Below are positions 16,266 to 25,086 of a stretch of DNA of 64,000 nt, in pieces. The notes under the pieces are model-generated. The model was not told where the DNA came from. It worked only from the letters and a program-made list of their open reading frames with translations, and ran no database searches. Each line of letters begins with the position of its first letter. Within the stretch, counting starts at the first letter, position 1. The DNA is from AV80 sp035536995 (GTDB taxonomy: Bacteria; Verrucomicrobiota; Verrucomicrobiia; Chthoniobacterales; UBA10450): assembly GCA_035536995.1 (NCBI GenBank), contig DATLNB010000042.1, positions 3,300 through 67,299 of the forward strand. Reading direction: 5' to 3'. A program made the position numbers and the translations under genes.

Positions 16266-16721
16266 TTAGCGCGCTCTCTCTTCCGCGGCGGGCCCGCTTC
16301 CAAATAAATTCCCGAACGCTCCCCCGCCAACGTTTTGGAGCAGGGATGGAAGAACACCGGCCAGGCTTTGCGAGGGATCGGCGTTTGGATCGACTTTTCC
16401 GGCCGGCGTCAATTTGTCCACGACCCCCGGCAGAAATTTCGCGAGAAGCTGCGATGCCTGTGCCGGATCGACTCCAAGCCGCGAGGCGATCGCGCTGATC
16501 TGGTCGGGACCGATTACCTGCTGGACTTCGCTGGGCGAGATCGGCTGGTTCTCACCGGTGCTCACCCATGAAGCGGCTTTATCGCCATGGCCAGCCTGAG
16601 TGAATTTATTGAGGAGCCCCTGAACGCCCCCGCTCTGGGCGAGGAGTCCGGTTAATATTCCGAGGAGCGGGTTCGCGCCGCCGGGTTGTTTTCCGCCGAG
16701 GATTGAATCAAGGAAGCCCAT
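16266..16721 (-). CDS. YidB-like (DUF937) protein
   Basis: 151 residues. MGFLDSILGGKQPGGANPLL, the central AASWVSTGENQPISPSEVQQ, VIGPDQISAIASRLGVDPAQ and the FLPGVVDKLTPAGKV segment are diagnostic of YidB/DUF937. No signal peptide or membrane segment. Proteins of this family are conserved and cytoplasmic with no assigned biochemistry. It converges with the L,D-transpeptidase gene, 34 bp apart; a perfect palindrome cgccgatcggcg (16244-16255) sits between the two stops. Confidence 0.85.
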   Translation of the reverse strand: MGFLDSILGGKQPGGANPLLGILTGLLAQSGGVQGLLNKFTQAGHGDKAASWVSTGENQPISPSEVQQVIGPDQISAIASRLGVDPAQASQLLAKFLPGVVDKLTPAGKVDPNADPSQSLAGVLPSLLQNVGGGAFGNLFGSGPAAEERAR

Positions 16722-16905
16722 ATTCTGTTTCTGTTATTTGGTTGGTTGCGGTTGCGTAAGGAAGCAGCGACCGCCACCGCCCTACACCACTTATCGGGTA
16801 GCTTAGGCAGATCGGTTGGAGAAACCCGGTGACGGACCGGGCTTTTTCGAAAAAGCCGAAAAATAGGCTTGCCTGTATTATTACCGATCCGTAATCCACT
16901 GGATC
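16722..16905. other. gap with an isolated plus-strand terminator
   Basis: No protein gene is seen. A terminator-like hairpin (described separately) reads on the plus strand although no plus-strand gene lies immediately upstream, so a short RNA could be encoded between about 16740 and 16847. Confidence 0.35.
16825..16847 (+). terminator. rho-independent terminator-like hairpin
   Basis: A perfect 6-bp stem cccggt (16825-16830) / accggg (16836-16841) with a gacgg loop is followed by CTTTTT (16842-16847). Confidence 0.6.
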
Positions 16906-17241
16906 ATGGCTCGCTCGGTCGTGCGTGGAGAGATGGTTCTAAGCAGGACTATTGGCGCGGTCATTTGTCTCGTCGGAATTCTCTGGCTTTCGATCCTGCA
17001 GCCGCCAGCCCCTGTTCAATCAGCCTCGAGGGGCCCTGGCGAAACCCTCCTCCTCGCTTCGCATTCGGAGATTTCCATGTCAGACGATCTCGGCGTGCTG
17101 CTGGAAGACTCGATGGAGATCGTGAGCGCCGACACGACCGGGGGCCGCGCCATAAAACCGCGGAGCGCAACTCGCGCCTGCGTTCCCCGGTCCTACGCGC
17201 CAACGGCGCGGGCTGTCGTCTCTCCCCCGTTACTGGTGTGA
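16906..17241 (+). CDS. possible small exported or anchored protein (111 aa)
   Basis: Opens MARSVVRGEMVLSRTIGAVI with a hydrophobic stretch at about 14-32 (IGAVICLVGILWLSILQPP), then SHSEISMSDDLGVLLEDSME and a Thr/Arg-rich tail. There is no recognised domain, and the C-terminal third (RSATRACVPRSYAPTARA) looks like non-coding sequence. It lies 140 bp before the TonB receptor on the same strand. It may be real only in its first two thirds, or a chance frame in the receptor's leader. Confidence 0.3.
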   Translation: MARSVVRGEMVLSRTIGAVICLVGILWLSILQPPAPVQSASRGPGETLLLASHSEISMSDDLGVLLEDSMEIVSADTTGGRAIKPRSATRACVPRSYAPTARAVVSPPLLV

Positions 17242-17381
17242 GTTTCTCCGCCGGACCACCGCGCTCGCGGTGATTTCATCCGGCATTTCCTGAGCGCAGT
17301 CGCAGGTCTGTCCTGCGGCCCCTCTTCCTGCCCGGTTCCATCGATCTCGCTCCATTCCTTAACCTTAGACGACTCAAAAAC

Positions 17382-19724
17382 ATGCCGACCAAAATCCAAT
17401 TCCCATCCGCGAAAACCGCCGGCGCGGCGATCCTCCTCGCGCTTGCCCTCGTTTCACCGCTTCGCGCCCAGGAAGCGATCACGACTCAAACTATTCAAGT
17501 CACCGGCGAGCCCCTGGCGACGCCGCATCCTCACGATGATACCCGCCCCAAACTCGAGCACATCATGCGGGAAGTTTCGGGGACCCAGATCACCGTCACG
17601 AAAAAGGCGACCGTCATTAAGCTCGATAGCCAGCCTCCGGTCCAAAACAACAATAACCAGGAGCTATTCACGAAGGCCCCCGGCCTGATCGTTTCCGAAC
17701 AACAGAACCCGGGACAATTCAATTACAGTTATCGCGGCCTCGGCAATCCACAGGAATCCGAATACACGCTCGTGCTTCAGGACGGTTTGCCGCTCATGGC
17801 TGAATGGATCGGCTTTCCAACGCTCTATTATCAGCCGGTGCCGCAGAGCGTTTTCGAAATTCAATTCATCCGCGGAGGCAGCAGTCTTCTTTACGGGCCA
17901 CAGCCGGCACCGGCGGTGAATTTCGTGATGAAGCGTCCGCTCCAGGCTTCAGGGGCGAGCGCCTATTTCGAACAGACGGGCGGAACTGACGGTTTCTACA
18001 ACACCTATGCATCCGCGCAAAGTGCGAGCGGCCCGTTCGAGCTGCGTGTCGATATGGATCACCAGTATTCGGATGGCCAGCGAGACAACGGTTGGTATCA
18101 CCTTCTCCAAAGCAACGCCTACCTCGGTTATCGGATCGACGAAAAACAACTGGTCGCGTTCGATCTGCACGCCAGCCGATTTAACGGGGGCGATCCCGGG
18201 CGGCTCAACTTCGCGCAATTCGAAGCGGACCAGAATTTTTCGCCGACGCCTTACAACGAAAACTGGGTTGATCGGGTAACCCTCGTATTGCGCTATGAAA
18301 TCGAGCGGGACGATTGGCTGGTCCAGGCCAAGGCTTGGTACACACATCAGGACATCGACGCACGCACGGGCGCGAACCTGGCCCTGGCACCTGGGGACGT
18401 CCTCTTCGGGACCAGGCCGCCAACCTCGACGCAGTTTGCCTACGAACAATTCGACAACGGCGGAGTGGACCTGCGGTTCCGCAAGAAATGGGGGCAGGGC
18501 ACAATGTTCCGTGGCAGCGCCCTCACCTTTGGCGGCGTGGCTTATCATGGTGACGCCCCATTCAATCGCTACACGATCAACGCGAACGCCAATAATTATC
18601 ACGGCCCCGATTTCCTTTACGCCCCCCGAGGGACAACCGCGAACGACCCATTCCATCCCCTGGATCAGGAGCGGAGCGCCGATTACCAGGCGTTCTTTAT
18701 CGAGGACCTGATTCGGATCGGGAAATTCCACATCGTGCCGTCGTTCCGGCTCGATCACGAAAACGTCCAGGTCGACTCGACCCGGGCCCCGTTCCTCGGA
18801 CCCAATAGCGTCGGACCGGCCCAAAGCATCAGCGCCGACCATTGGATGCCATTATGGGGCATCGGTTTGGGCAACGATTTTGGCAAAGGCAACGAAACCT
18901 ATTTCAGCGCGACGACCGGCTGGCGGCCCACCCGATTTTTCGATATCGCCGGCACCACGCGAACGATCAGAAGCGGCACGGATATTCCGGAGCCATTCGA
19001 GTCGCTCGATATCGAGCTGGGCGTCCATGGCACGCCTCTAAAGGGTTTTTGGTACGATGTCGGCCTCTTCTGGATGGAGTTCAGCAACCGGACCGAGAAT
19101 CAGGCACAGACCGTCACCGATTTCGAGATCGTGAACACGGGCAACACCCGCCATCGCGGGATCGAGGCCGAATTTTCCTACGACCTGCTGGTTCCATTTC
19201 AGCACGAGGTCGCGCCCGAATCGGTCAGCGCAGACGCGAAGTCTGACAAGGAGGTTTCAGCGCCCGCGTCGGCGCGTCCGCTTCAGCTGATCGTTTTCAG
19301 CAACATTCAGCTGCTCGATGCCGAGTTCACCGAGAGCATTCAGATTGTTCCGAACAGCGGCGGAAGGACATTCGTCGGGAACGAGCCGGCCTATGCTCCA
19401 GACCTGATCTGGAAAGGCGGCATCACGTTTCAAAAGGAGAAATGCTTCCGTGTCACTCTCTCGGGCGTGCACGTGGCCGACCAATTCTGGGCGGACTCGA
19501 ACCAGCCCCTCGTGGCGGGCGGTGTCGTCTCGGTTCCAGCCGTGATTCCATCATACACAGTCTGGAATCTTTCGAGCGAATGGTATCTGACCAGGAACGT
19601 GCGCCTGATCGCCGGCGTCTCGAACCTCGCGGATGAGAAGTATTATTCGCGCGCGTTCCTGACCGGTCTTATCGAGCCGGCGCCGCAGCGATCCGCTTAC
19701 GCAGGTCTATCTGTGGAGTTCTAA
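17382..19724 (+). CDS. TonB-dependent outer-membrane receptor (FecA-like)
   Basis: 780 residues. Signal peptide about 1-30 (core AGAAILLALALVSPLRAQ). The plug domain covers about 85-200: NNNNQELFTKAPGLIVSEQQ, YRGLGNPQESEYTLVLQDG, IRGGSSLLYGPQPAPAVNFV. The remaining ~570 residues alternate beta strands of a 22-strand barrel and end in YAGLSVEF, a typical outer-membrane C-terminus with a final Phe. Receptors of this plug type (close to FecA) take up ferric chelates or other metal or sugar complexes; the ligand cannot be told here. It is not next to an ABC permease, and I found no Fur box or cobalamin riboswitch in the 140-bp leader. Confidence 0.9.
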   Translation: MPTKIQFPSAKTAGAAILLALALVSPLRAQEAITTQTIQVTGEPLATPHPHDDTRPKLEHIMREVSGTQITVTKKATVIKLDSQPPVQNNNNQELFTKAPGLIVSEQQNPGQFNYSYRGLGNPQESEYTLVLQDGLPLMAEWIGFPTLYYQPVPQSVFEIQFIRGGSSLLYGPQPAPAVNFVMKRPLQASGASAYFEQTGGTDGFYNTYASAQSASGPFELRVDMDHQYSDGQRDNGWYHLLQSNAYLGYRIDEKQLVAFDLHASRFNGGDPGRLNFAQFEADQNFSPTPYNENWVDRVTLVLRYEIERDDWLVQAKAWYTHQDIDARTGANLALAPGDVLFGTRPPTSTQFAYEQFDNGGVDLRFRKKWGQGTMFRGSALTFGGVAYHGDAPFNRYTINANANNYHGPDFLYAPRGTTANDPFHPLDQERSADYQAFFIEDLIRIGKFHIVPSFRLDHENVQVDSTRAPFLGPNSVGPAQSISADHWMPLWGIGLGNDFGKGNETYFSATTGWRPTRFFDIAGTTRTIRSGTDIPEPFESLDIELGVHGTPLKGFWYDVGLFWMEFSNRTENQAQTVTDFEIVNTGNTRHRGIEAEFSYDLLVPFQHEVAPESVSADAKSDKEVSAPASARPLQLIVFSNIQLLDAEFTESIQIVPNSGGRTFVGNEPAYAPDLIWKGGITFQKEKCFRVTLSGVHVADQFWADSNQPLVAGGVVSVPAVIPSYTVWNLSSEWYLTRNVRLIAGVSNLADEKYYSRAFLTGLIEPAPQRSAYAGLSVEF

Positions 19725-19791
19725 CTGGGATCAGATCGGACGGGCGTGCCTCGGCACCTCCGGCGACCCTGCGGAAGGAGGTCCCTCCGGG

Positions 19792-20748
19792 TTATTGCGG
19801 CGAACTTTCGGCCAGCCGTTTGACGTGGTTCATGACGCGCAGATGCACCGCGCGGGTCATGTCTTGCGTCCAAATGTCGAAGTACCAGCGCGGCCGGACG
19901 TGGAGCGTGTACCAGCTCGAGCCGATCAAGGTCGTGGTCCCGTCCCGATTGTCGCGGAGCTCGAAGCGGCCGCGGTGCAGCGAAATATGTCCGTAAGCTT
20001 CGGGATGGGTCGGTTGTTCGATGATATCGAAGGTGAGCTTCTCCTCCGGCACAAACTCAGCCACGCGCTCCTTGATCACGATTCCGTCACTGAACATGCA
20101 TTGCCGATCGGCGCCGACGAAGTTGCCGCCGTTGGTGGTTTGGGTCGGATACGGCAGGCCCAGGCGGAAAATCCAATAGTCGGGTGCATCCGGGATCTCG
20201 GAAAAAGCGAGGACGTGCGGCCAGACTTTGGCAGGCGGGGCATTGATCACGAGCTGGTCGATGACGACGGCCTGCTTCTCGGAATGGTAGGCCATTTCGC
20301 CGACGGTAAGCAAGGCGAGGAAAGGGAAGACGGTGAGTTGCAGTGTGGAGCTTTTGGGCCGGAACAAAAGCCGGCCCAGCAGGACGCCGGTCAGAATGAA
20401 AATATACAGGAGGGGAAACGCGATGACCATGCAGACCGCGCCTTCGCGAAGAACAATGGCGGCCGCGGCTACTCCCGCGAGTGCCACCCAGAACGCGTCG
20501 AGAAAACTCCAGCCGAGCGTTCGCTTGTAGTGACGCCAAAACCAGGCGGCGACGAGTCCCACGATTATGGGCAGGAGAAAAAAGCTCGGCCAGGCAATCA
20601 GGGTCGCCAGATTTTGCTCTTTGTAGGTGCGGACTACCCATACCCCTGGAGCCAGTAATAATCCGCCGATTGCATTGGCGACCAGGATGCCGAGGAGGGT
20701 CGGACCGATGGGCCTGCCGGCCGGAAGAGACGGTTGCGGTTCGTTCAT
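19792..20748 (-). CDS. membrane protein with C-terminal SRPBCC/polyketide-cyclase-like domain
   Basis: 318 residues. Four hydrophobic segments are visible in the first 150 residues: about 16-38, 46-66, 82-105 and 108-150. The C-terminal half (about 160-312) matches an SRPBCC (START-like) ligand pocket: LVINAPPAKVWPHVLAFSEI, an internal FVPEEKLTFDI turn, RFELRDNRDGTTTLIGSSWY and a long final helix (TRAVHLRVMNHVKRLAE). SRPBCC pockets bind hydrophobic ligands. It is the last gene of the tight kinase operon, 12 bp after the phosphoesterase. Confidence 0.75.
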   Translation of the reverse strand: MNEPQPSLPAGRPIGPTLLGILVANAIGGLLLAPGVWVVRTYKEQNLATLIAWPSFFLLPIIVGLVAAWFWRHYKRTLGWSFLDAFWVALAGVAAAAIVLREGAVCMVIAFPLLYIFILTGVLLGRLLFRPKSSTLQLTVFPFLALLTVGEMAYHSEKQAVVIDQLVINAPPAKVWPHVLAFSEIPDAPDYWIFRLGLPYPTQTTNGGNFVGADRQCMFSDGIVIKERVAEFVPEEKLTFDIIEQPTHPEAYGHISLHRGRFELRDNRDGTTTLIGSSWYTLHVRPRWYFDIWTQDMTRAVHLRVMNHVKRLAESSPQ

Positions 20749-20760
20749 GGCGCGTTGCTT

Positions 20761-21816
20761 CTAACAGAATTTCGTTTCGCGAACTACCGGCTCGACCATC
20801 GGATACGGGTTGTAACGACCCGATAGATCGGCGGCGAAGGTAATCCGGTCGCTTGCCTCGAGGTTATCGGCGTCGGTCACCCGGACTTCGAGCGTGTGTT
20901 CGCCTTTCGTCAGGGTGTCGCCCGGAATGGGCAGACTCCAGTGAAGGTCGCCTTCGGGATCCAGTTCCTTCCACTCCCCATCATCAATGCGCCCTTTGGC
21001 TGCGGTGATTTTATTCGCGGACCAGGCGCGAACGCGGGCTTCCTCGGGGCCCGGCAGGATATGCGCGGGCTTCGTGGCCAGAATGACCCGGCGCGGATGG
21101 GTAATCATGACGATCGGTCCCTTGTCTTCGACGCTGCGATAAGTCAGCGCGAGATCTTCGCCGTCGAGAAAGACAACGGCGTAGCCGGCCGGGCCGCCCT
21201 CCGGATCACCAATCGAGCGCGTCGCAACGTAAACGTGGCGCCCGTCGTTTGCGATCTGCCCGTAATGCGTGTGTCCCGCGAAGATCGCGGTGATCGGGCG
21301 CGTCTGGATCACTTCGCGCCAGGCGGCGATTCCTGGCCCGGCGAAATCTTCCCAGACTTGAAACGGATAATGGTGTTGGAACACGACCACCCGTTCGCCG
21401 CGGGCCAGCGCCGCGTCGACTTCATAACGAAACCAGATGACCTGCTCGTCAGTCAGCCCGAGCGGCCGAAACTGCATCGTATTCAGACAGATGAAACGGT
21501 AACCGTTGACCGTGTAAGCGAGATAAGTCTCGCCGACGTGATTTTGGTAGGCGTGGCAACCCGGATCGTGATGGGCATCGTGATCGCCGACCAGGGCGTG
21601 CCATGGTGGCTGCAACTTGTCAGTTACGTTCTTGAACAGCGCCCACTCGTTTTCGCGCGCGTGTTGGACGTTGTCCCCGGCAAACTGGACGAAATCGGGG
21701 CGGACCAGATTGTTCACCTCGTCCGTCATCCAAAGAGCCGTCTTGTAGTTGGGCCGGTCCTCGAACTCGAGATGAAGATCGCCCGGCCAGACAAAAACAA
21801 CAGGTTCCGTGTTCAT
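20761..21816 (-). CDS. calcineurin-like metallophosphoesterase with C-terminal beta domain
   Basis: 351 residues. The metal-site motifs run in order: D13-x-H15 (WPGDLHLEF), GDN (47-49), GDHD (77-80, the usual GNHD with Asn to Asp), a QHHYPF segment near 165 and FAGHTHYG near 196-203. This is a di-metal phosphoesterase fold able to cleave phosphomono- or diesters. Residues about 235-351 form a beta-sandwich tail (AEARVRAWSANKI-like and EHTLEVRVTDADNLEASDR). There is no signal peptide, so it is cytoplasmic. It lies 6 bp after the ABC exporter and 12 bp before the SRPBCC gene. As the phosphatase-type partner in an operon with a kinase it is of special interest, although its substrate is unknown. 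Confidence 0.85.
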   Translation of the reverse strand: MNTEPVVFVWPGDLHLEFEDRPNYKTALWMTDEVNNLVRPDFVQFAGDNVQHARENEWALFKNVTDKLQPPWHALVGDHDAHHDPGCHAYQNHVGETYLAYTVNGYRFICLNTMQFRPLGLTDEQVIWFRYEVDAALARGERVVVFQHHYPFQVWEDFAGPGIAAWREVIQTRPITAIFAGHTHYGQIANDGRHVYVATRSIGDPEGGPAGYAVVFLDGEDLALTYRSVEDKGPIVMITHPRRVILATKPAHILPGPEEARVRAWSANKITAAKGRIDDGEWKELDPEGDLHWSLPIPGDTLTKGEHTLEVRVTDADNLEASDRITFAADLSGRYNPYPMVEPVVRETKFC

Positions 21817-21822
21817 AATTCG

Positions 21823-23640
21823 TTAGGCCGCCTCGGCGCTGCGGACGAGCTCGGCAAAAACGCCGTTGTTTGCGACCAGATGGTCGAATGCGCCCTGCTC
21901 GACCACCCGGCCCTGGTCGAACACAAAAATGCAATCGGTCTCGTTCAACGTCGTCAGTCGGTGCGCCACCATGATGACCGTGTGCGAGTGGCGCGCATGA
22001 TCGATCGCGGCCCGGACCCGGCGTTCGCTGATGTTGTCGAGCGCTGACGTGCCCTCGTCGAGGATAAGGACCGGCGGGTTTTTCAGGAACATCCGGGCAA
22101 GGGCGAGGCGCTGCCGTTGCCCTCCGGAAAGATTGCCGCCGCGCTCGGTCAGGACGCTGTCGTAGCCTTGTGGCATTTGCGTGATCTCTTCGTGAATGTG
22201 GGCCTGTCGCGCGGCTTCCTCGATTTGCTCGAGGCCGACCGCGCCGCAGCCGTATCCAATATTTTCGCGGACGGTGCCGGCGAAGACGAAGGGCACCTGG
22301 CTGACGTAACCGATGCTTTTGCCGATGTCTTCCCGCGAGAGCACGCCGATCGGGACACCACCGACGAGCACCTCCCCGGAAGTAGGATGGAGAAGCCGCA
22401 ACACGGCGCGGAGCCAGGTCGATTTGCCCGAACCGGAGCGTCCGGCGATGCCGATGGTTTGTCCCTGGTGAATGGCGAGGGTTACGCCGTCGAGGATCCG
22501 CCGTGGGCCTTGCGGCGTTTTGTATTCGACCACCAGCTCCTGGCATTCGAGCAGTGGGATGCTGCCATCGAGGCGCGGTGGCCGGAGCGTGACAATGTTA
22601 AACGACTGGTCCTGCGGCTGGTCCAGCATCTGGAGAAGAACAGTGACCTGCATGCTGCTTTCGTAGGCTTCATCCAGCATCCGATGCACTTCCTTCATCG
22701 GGCCGAGGATGGTCAGGAACAGGCCCCAGAATGTCAGGATATCGCCGTAGCTGATTTTTCCGTGCACGGCCAGAACGACGCTGAATCCCAGGATGCCGGT
22801 GCAAAAGACCGCTTCGTTCACAGCTTTCAACCAGTCGAAGCGCGCCATCGCGAAGCCGTGCTTGAACTCGCGTTTGCCGCGCGCGTTCGCCGCCGCGGTC
22901 ACGCGCGCCACTTCGAGCGGATGCGTGTTCGCGGCCCGGATATACTCGAGACCGCCGAGCTGTTCCACCACGGTCCCGTCCAGACTTTCCTTCGCCCGTA
23001 ACAGTTCGAGGCGGACTCCCTTTTGCGAGCTGACCTGCCAGATGGTGATGAGCACCGCGGCGGGCACCATCCCCAGCATGACCAATCCGACGTGCCAGTC
23101 TCTCGCCAGCGCGGTGTAGAGCGCCGCGCCGGCCAGCGTGAGAGCCGGAATGAAATCGGCGAAGACGACTTTGAGGAACTTCACGAAGCCCTCGACGCTC
23201 CGCGTAATCCGGCCGTGGAGTGCGCCGATCCGGTCCGCGGCGAGCGCGCCTAGATCGATCCGGAGCAAATGCCCGACGAGGCGAGCGGTCATGTCGCTTT
23301 CGATCCGGGAGGTCGATCGGGTGATGAGCCAGCGGCGGAAAAGCTGGAGCGATTCTTTGACAACGTAGTAACCAAGGAGCAACGCGAGGGCGAGCGTCAC
23401 ATATTCCGAGAGCGCGGTAGCGTCCCCGCTGCGCTTGAGCACGTCGTTGAAAAAATCGCCGATCAGGACCGCGATCCGGACCTGGATGTAAGCGACGACT
23501 ACGGTGACGACGACGCCCGAGAGCAGACCCAGTTTCTCGGAGCGGCCAAAAAGTTTCCAGAGCGTCTTCCGGCGGGCCCAGGCCACGCCCAGGTCTCCAA
23601 GGAGAGAGCGCGGCGCCGGCGGCGGTGGTTTCTCAGGCAT
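21823..23640 (-). CDS. ABC exporter (fused transmembrane and ATPase domains)
   Basis: 605 residues. Residues about 40-330 are a six-helix type-I exporter domain (for example VVVTVVVAYIQVRIAVLIGD and ALALALLLGYYVVKESLQLF). The ATPase follows: Walker A GRSGSGKST near 398-406, signature LSGGQRQRLALAR near 503-515, Walker B VLILDEGTSALD near 524-535, then the switch His in MVAHRLTT. Length and order match homodimeric half-transporters of the MsbA/lipid, peptide or drug export class. The exported molecule is unknown. It sits 12 bp after the SLC13-type permease and 6 bp before the phosphoesterase. Confidence 0.92.
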   Translation of the reverse strand: MPEKPPPPAPRSLLGDLGVAWARRKTLWKLFGRSEKLGLLSGVVVTVVVAYIQVRIAVLIGDFFNDVLKRSGDATALSEYVTLALALLLGYYVVKESLQLFRRWLITRSTSRIESDMTARLVGHLLRIDLGALAADRIGALHGRITRSVEGFVKFLKVVFADFIPALTLAGAALYTALARDWHVGLVMLGMVPAAVLITIWQVSSQKGVRLELLRAKESLDGTVVEQLGGLEYIRAANTHPLEVARVTAAANARGKREFKHGFAMARFDWLKAVNEAVFCTGILGFSVVLAVHGKISYGDILTFWGLFLTILGPMKEVHRMLDEAYESSMQVTVLLQMLDQPQDQSFNIVTLRPPRLDGSIPLLECQELVVEYKTPQGPRRILDGVTLAIHQGQTIGIAGRSGSGKSTWLRAVLRLLHPTSGEVLVGGVPIGVLSREDIGKSIGYVSQVPFVFAGTVRENIGYGCGAVGLEQIEEAARQAHIHEEITQMPQGYDSVLTERGGNLSGGQRQRLALARMFLKNPPVLILDEGTSALDNISERRVRAAIDHARHSHTVIMVAHRLTTLNETDCIFVFDQGRVVEQGAFDHLVANNGVFAELVRSAEAA

Positions 23641-23652
23641 CGGCCTACGGAG

Positions 23653-25086
23653 TTACCGAAAGATGCTGAAGTAGGTCGCGTAGAAGATCAGCATGAAAAG
23701 CGAGAAAGGCAGGCCAAACGCGAGGTAACGCCGGAAAGTGATGGCGTGTTCCGGGTCGTTGAAGCGCTGGCTTTCTTCCGCCAAAATGATCCCGGCTGAA
23801 GCGGCCGTGACGAGGGAGCTGCTTCCGGCGCAGATCCCGCCGCCGAGGGCCCACGCTGCGGCATGACTCGGATCGAGCTGCTGGATCGAATGCGAGACCG
23901 CCGTCGCCCACGAAGCTGCTTCCGTGAAGGTCGTGCCGAAATAACCGGTCACCGCGATCACCCACGGCGCCGCTTTGGCCGCGATCAGTTGCTGGTAGAG
24001 GCTCGCGCCTATCCACGAATGCGAAACGCAGCCCGCCAGGACGAAGATCGCCGCGAAAGCCAGATAAACGTCGAACCCGAGCGAGGTCAGTGAATGGTAG
24101 CGCTCACTTTTTCGCTCGAGAAGAACCGCGATCACGATCGTGGCCGCCCCGATTGTGATGGCCAGCGGCGGGAAAATGACATGCAACAGGATAAAAAAGG
24201 CCAGAAGCGCGAGGCCTACGCTGAGCAGGCGGGTGTCGATCGCGAGATCGGACTTAGCTTTCTTCCAGTCGGCCGCGGTTTGGGCAACCTGCAAAGTGTA
24301 GAACGGGACTTTGACCGCCGCTGCCGCCTTGGTGGTGATGCCACGCTGGGTCAGGACGGTCGCCACGATGATTAGCGCAGCCACGACGAGCAGATTCGCC
24401 GGCAACACTTCGCGCATGAAGTCGCTCGCCTGAAGTCCCCAGGCCGCGGACTCGATGATGTTGGGCGTGTCGCCCCAGCGCGTGGAAAATCCGCCGAGAT
24501 TGCTGGCCACGAGCGCTGCGCTGAGGATCCAGCGCGAGGGAATCTGATAGGAGGCGCAAAGGCGGATGATGATCGGCGTCATGATCAGGATCGAGGTGAC
24601 GTTGTGCATCAAACCCGCCGTGATGTAGGTGGCCAGGAGAAGAATCGTGACCAGCAATGGCATCGTTATCCGGGGATGGCGGAGCCGGACTTTGCCTAAC
24701 TGATGCCCGAGCCACGCTGCGACCCACTTGAACCCCTGCGACCGCTCAATCATATGCGCAGGGATGGCCACGGCCGTGAACAAAATGGTGATGTCCGCGT
24801 AATGGCTGAAGCCGCGCCGCAAAATTTCCTGCGCGCTTTCCCATTGAATGATGAGAAACGAACAACTAACCAGGCTCATCGCGAGCGGAAGCGGCACTTC
24901 GTAGCGCGTCATCGCAAAGAAGGCCGCAAAGAGGAGAAAAAGCATGAGCGCACCCGCGGTCCAGTTGGCCTGCCAGGAATTGGGATCCAGTGGCAATTCG
25001 CCAGCGTCCGAGGCGGTTGCAGCCAAGGCATCGCCGCTGCCAAGGAGGAAGAGGAAAAGGAAGAGGTAACTGCTTAGCTGCTTCAT
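23653..25086 (-). CDS. SLC13/ion-transporter superfamily permease
   Basis: 477 residues. An N-terminal signal-like segment (MKQLSSYLFLFLFLLGSGDA) is followed by about ten hydrophobic helices. Two inverted copies of the ion-transporter fold are visible; the first carries HNVTSILIMTPI and GGFSTRWGDTPNIIESA, the re-entrant loop typical of dicarboxylate/citrate and NhaD/ArsB-type carriers, and the second ends with GAATIVIAVLLERKSER and later helices. Substrate may be an anion or Na+/H+; the sequence does not decide. The start overlaps the unknown gene's stop by 4 bp (ATGA). Confidence 0.8.
   Translation of the reverse strand: MKQLSSYLFLFLFLLGSGDALAATASDAGELPLDPNSWQANWTAGALMLFLLFAAFFAMTRYEVPLPLAMSLVSCSFLIIQWESAQEILRRGFSHYADITILFTAVAIPAHMIERSQGFKWVAAWLGHQLGKVRLRHPRITMPLLVTILLLATYITAGLMHNVTSILIMTPIIIRLCASYQIPSRWILSAALVASNLGGFSTRWGDTPNIIESAAWGLQASDFMREVLPANLLVVAALIIVATVLTQRGITTKAAAAVKVPFYTLQVAQTAADWKKAKSDLAIDTRLLSVGLALLAFFILLHVIFPPLAITIGAATIVIAVLLERKSERYHSLTSLGFDVYLAFAAIFVLAGCVSHSWIGASLYQQLIAAKAAPWVIAVTGYFGTTFTEAASWATAVSHSIQQLDPSHAAAWALGGGICAGSSSLVTAASAGIILAEESQRFNDPEHAITFRRYLAFGLPFSLFMLIFYATYFSIFR

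Noticed and set aside
16735..17381. Cobalamin or other riboswitch upstream of the TonB receptor
   Set aside because: No B12-box or other riboswitch core could be found by eye; only the isolated terminator-like hairpin is present.
20896..23001. Plus-strand frames of 383 and 294 aa opposite the phosphoesterase and ABC exporter
   Set aside because: The minus-strand genes have complete catalytic motifs; the plus-strand frames have none and cross a real gene boundary.
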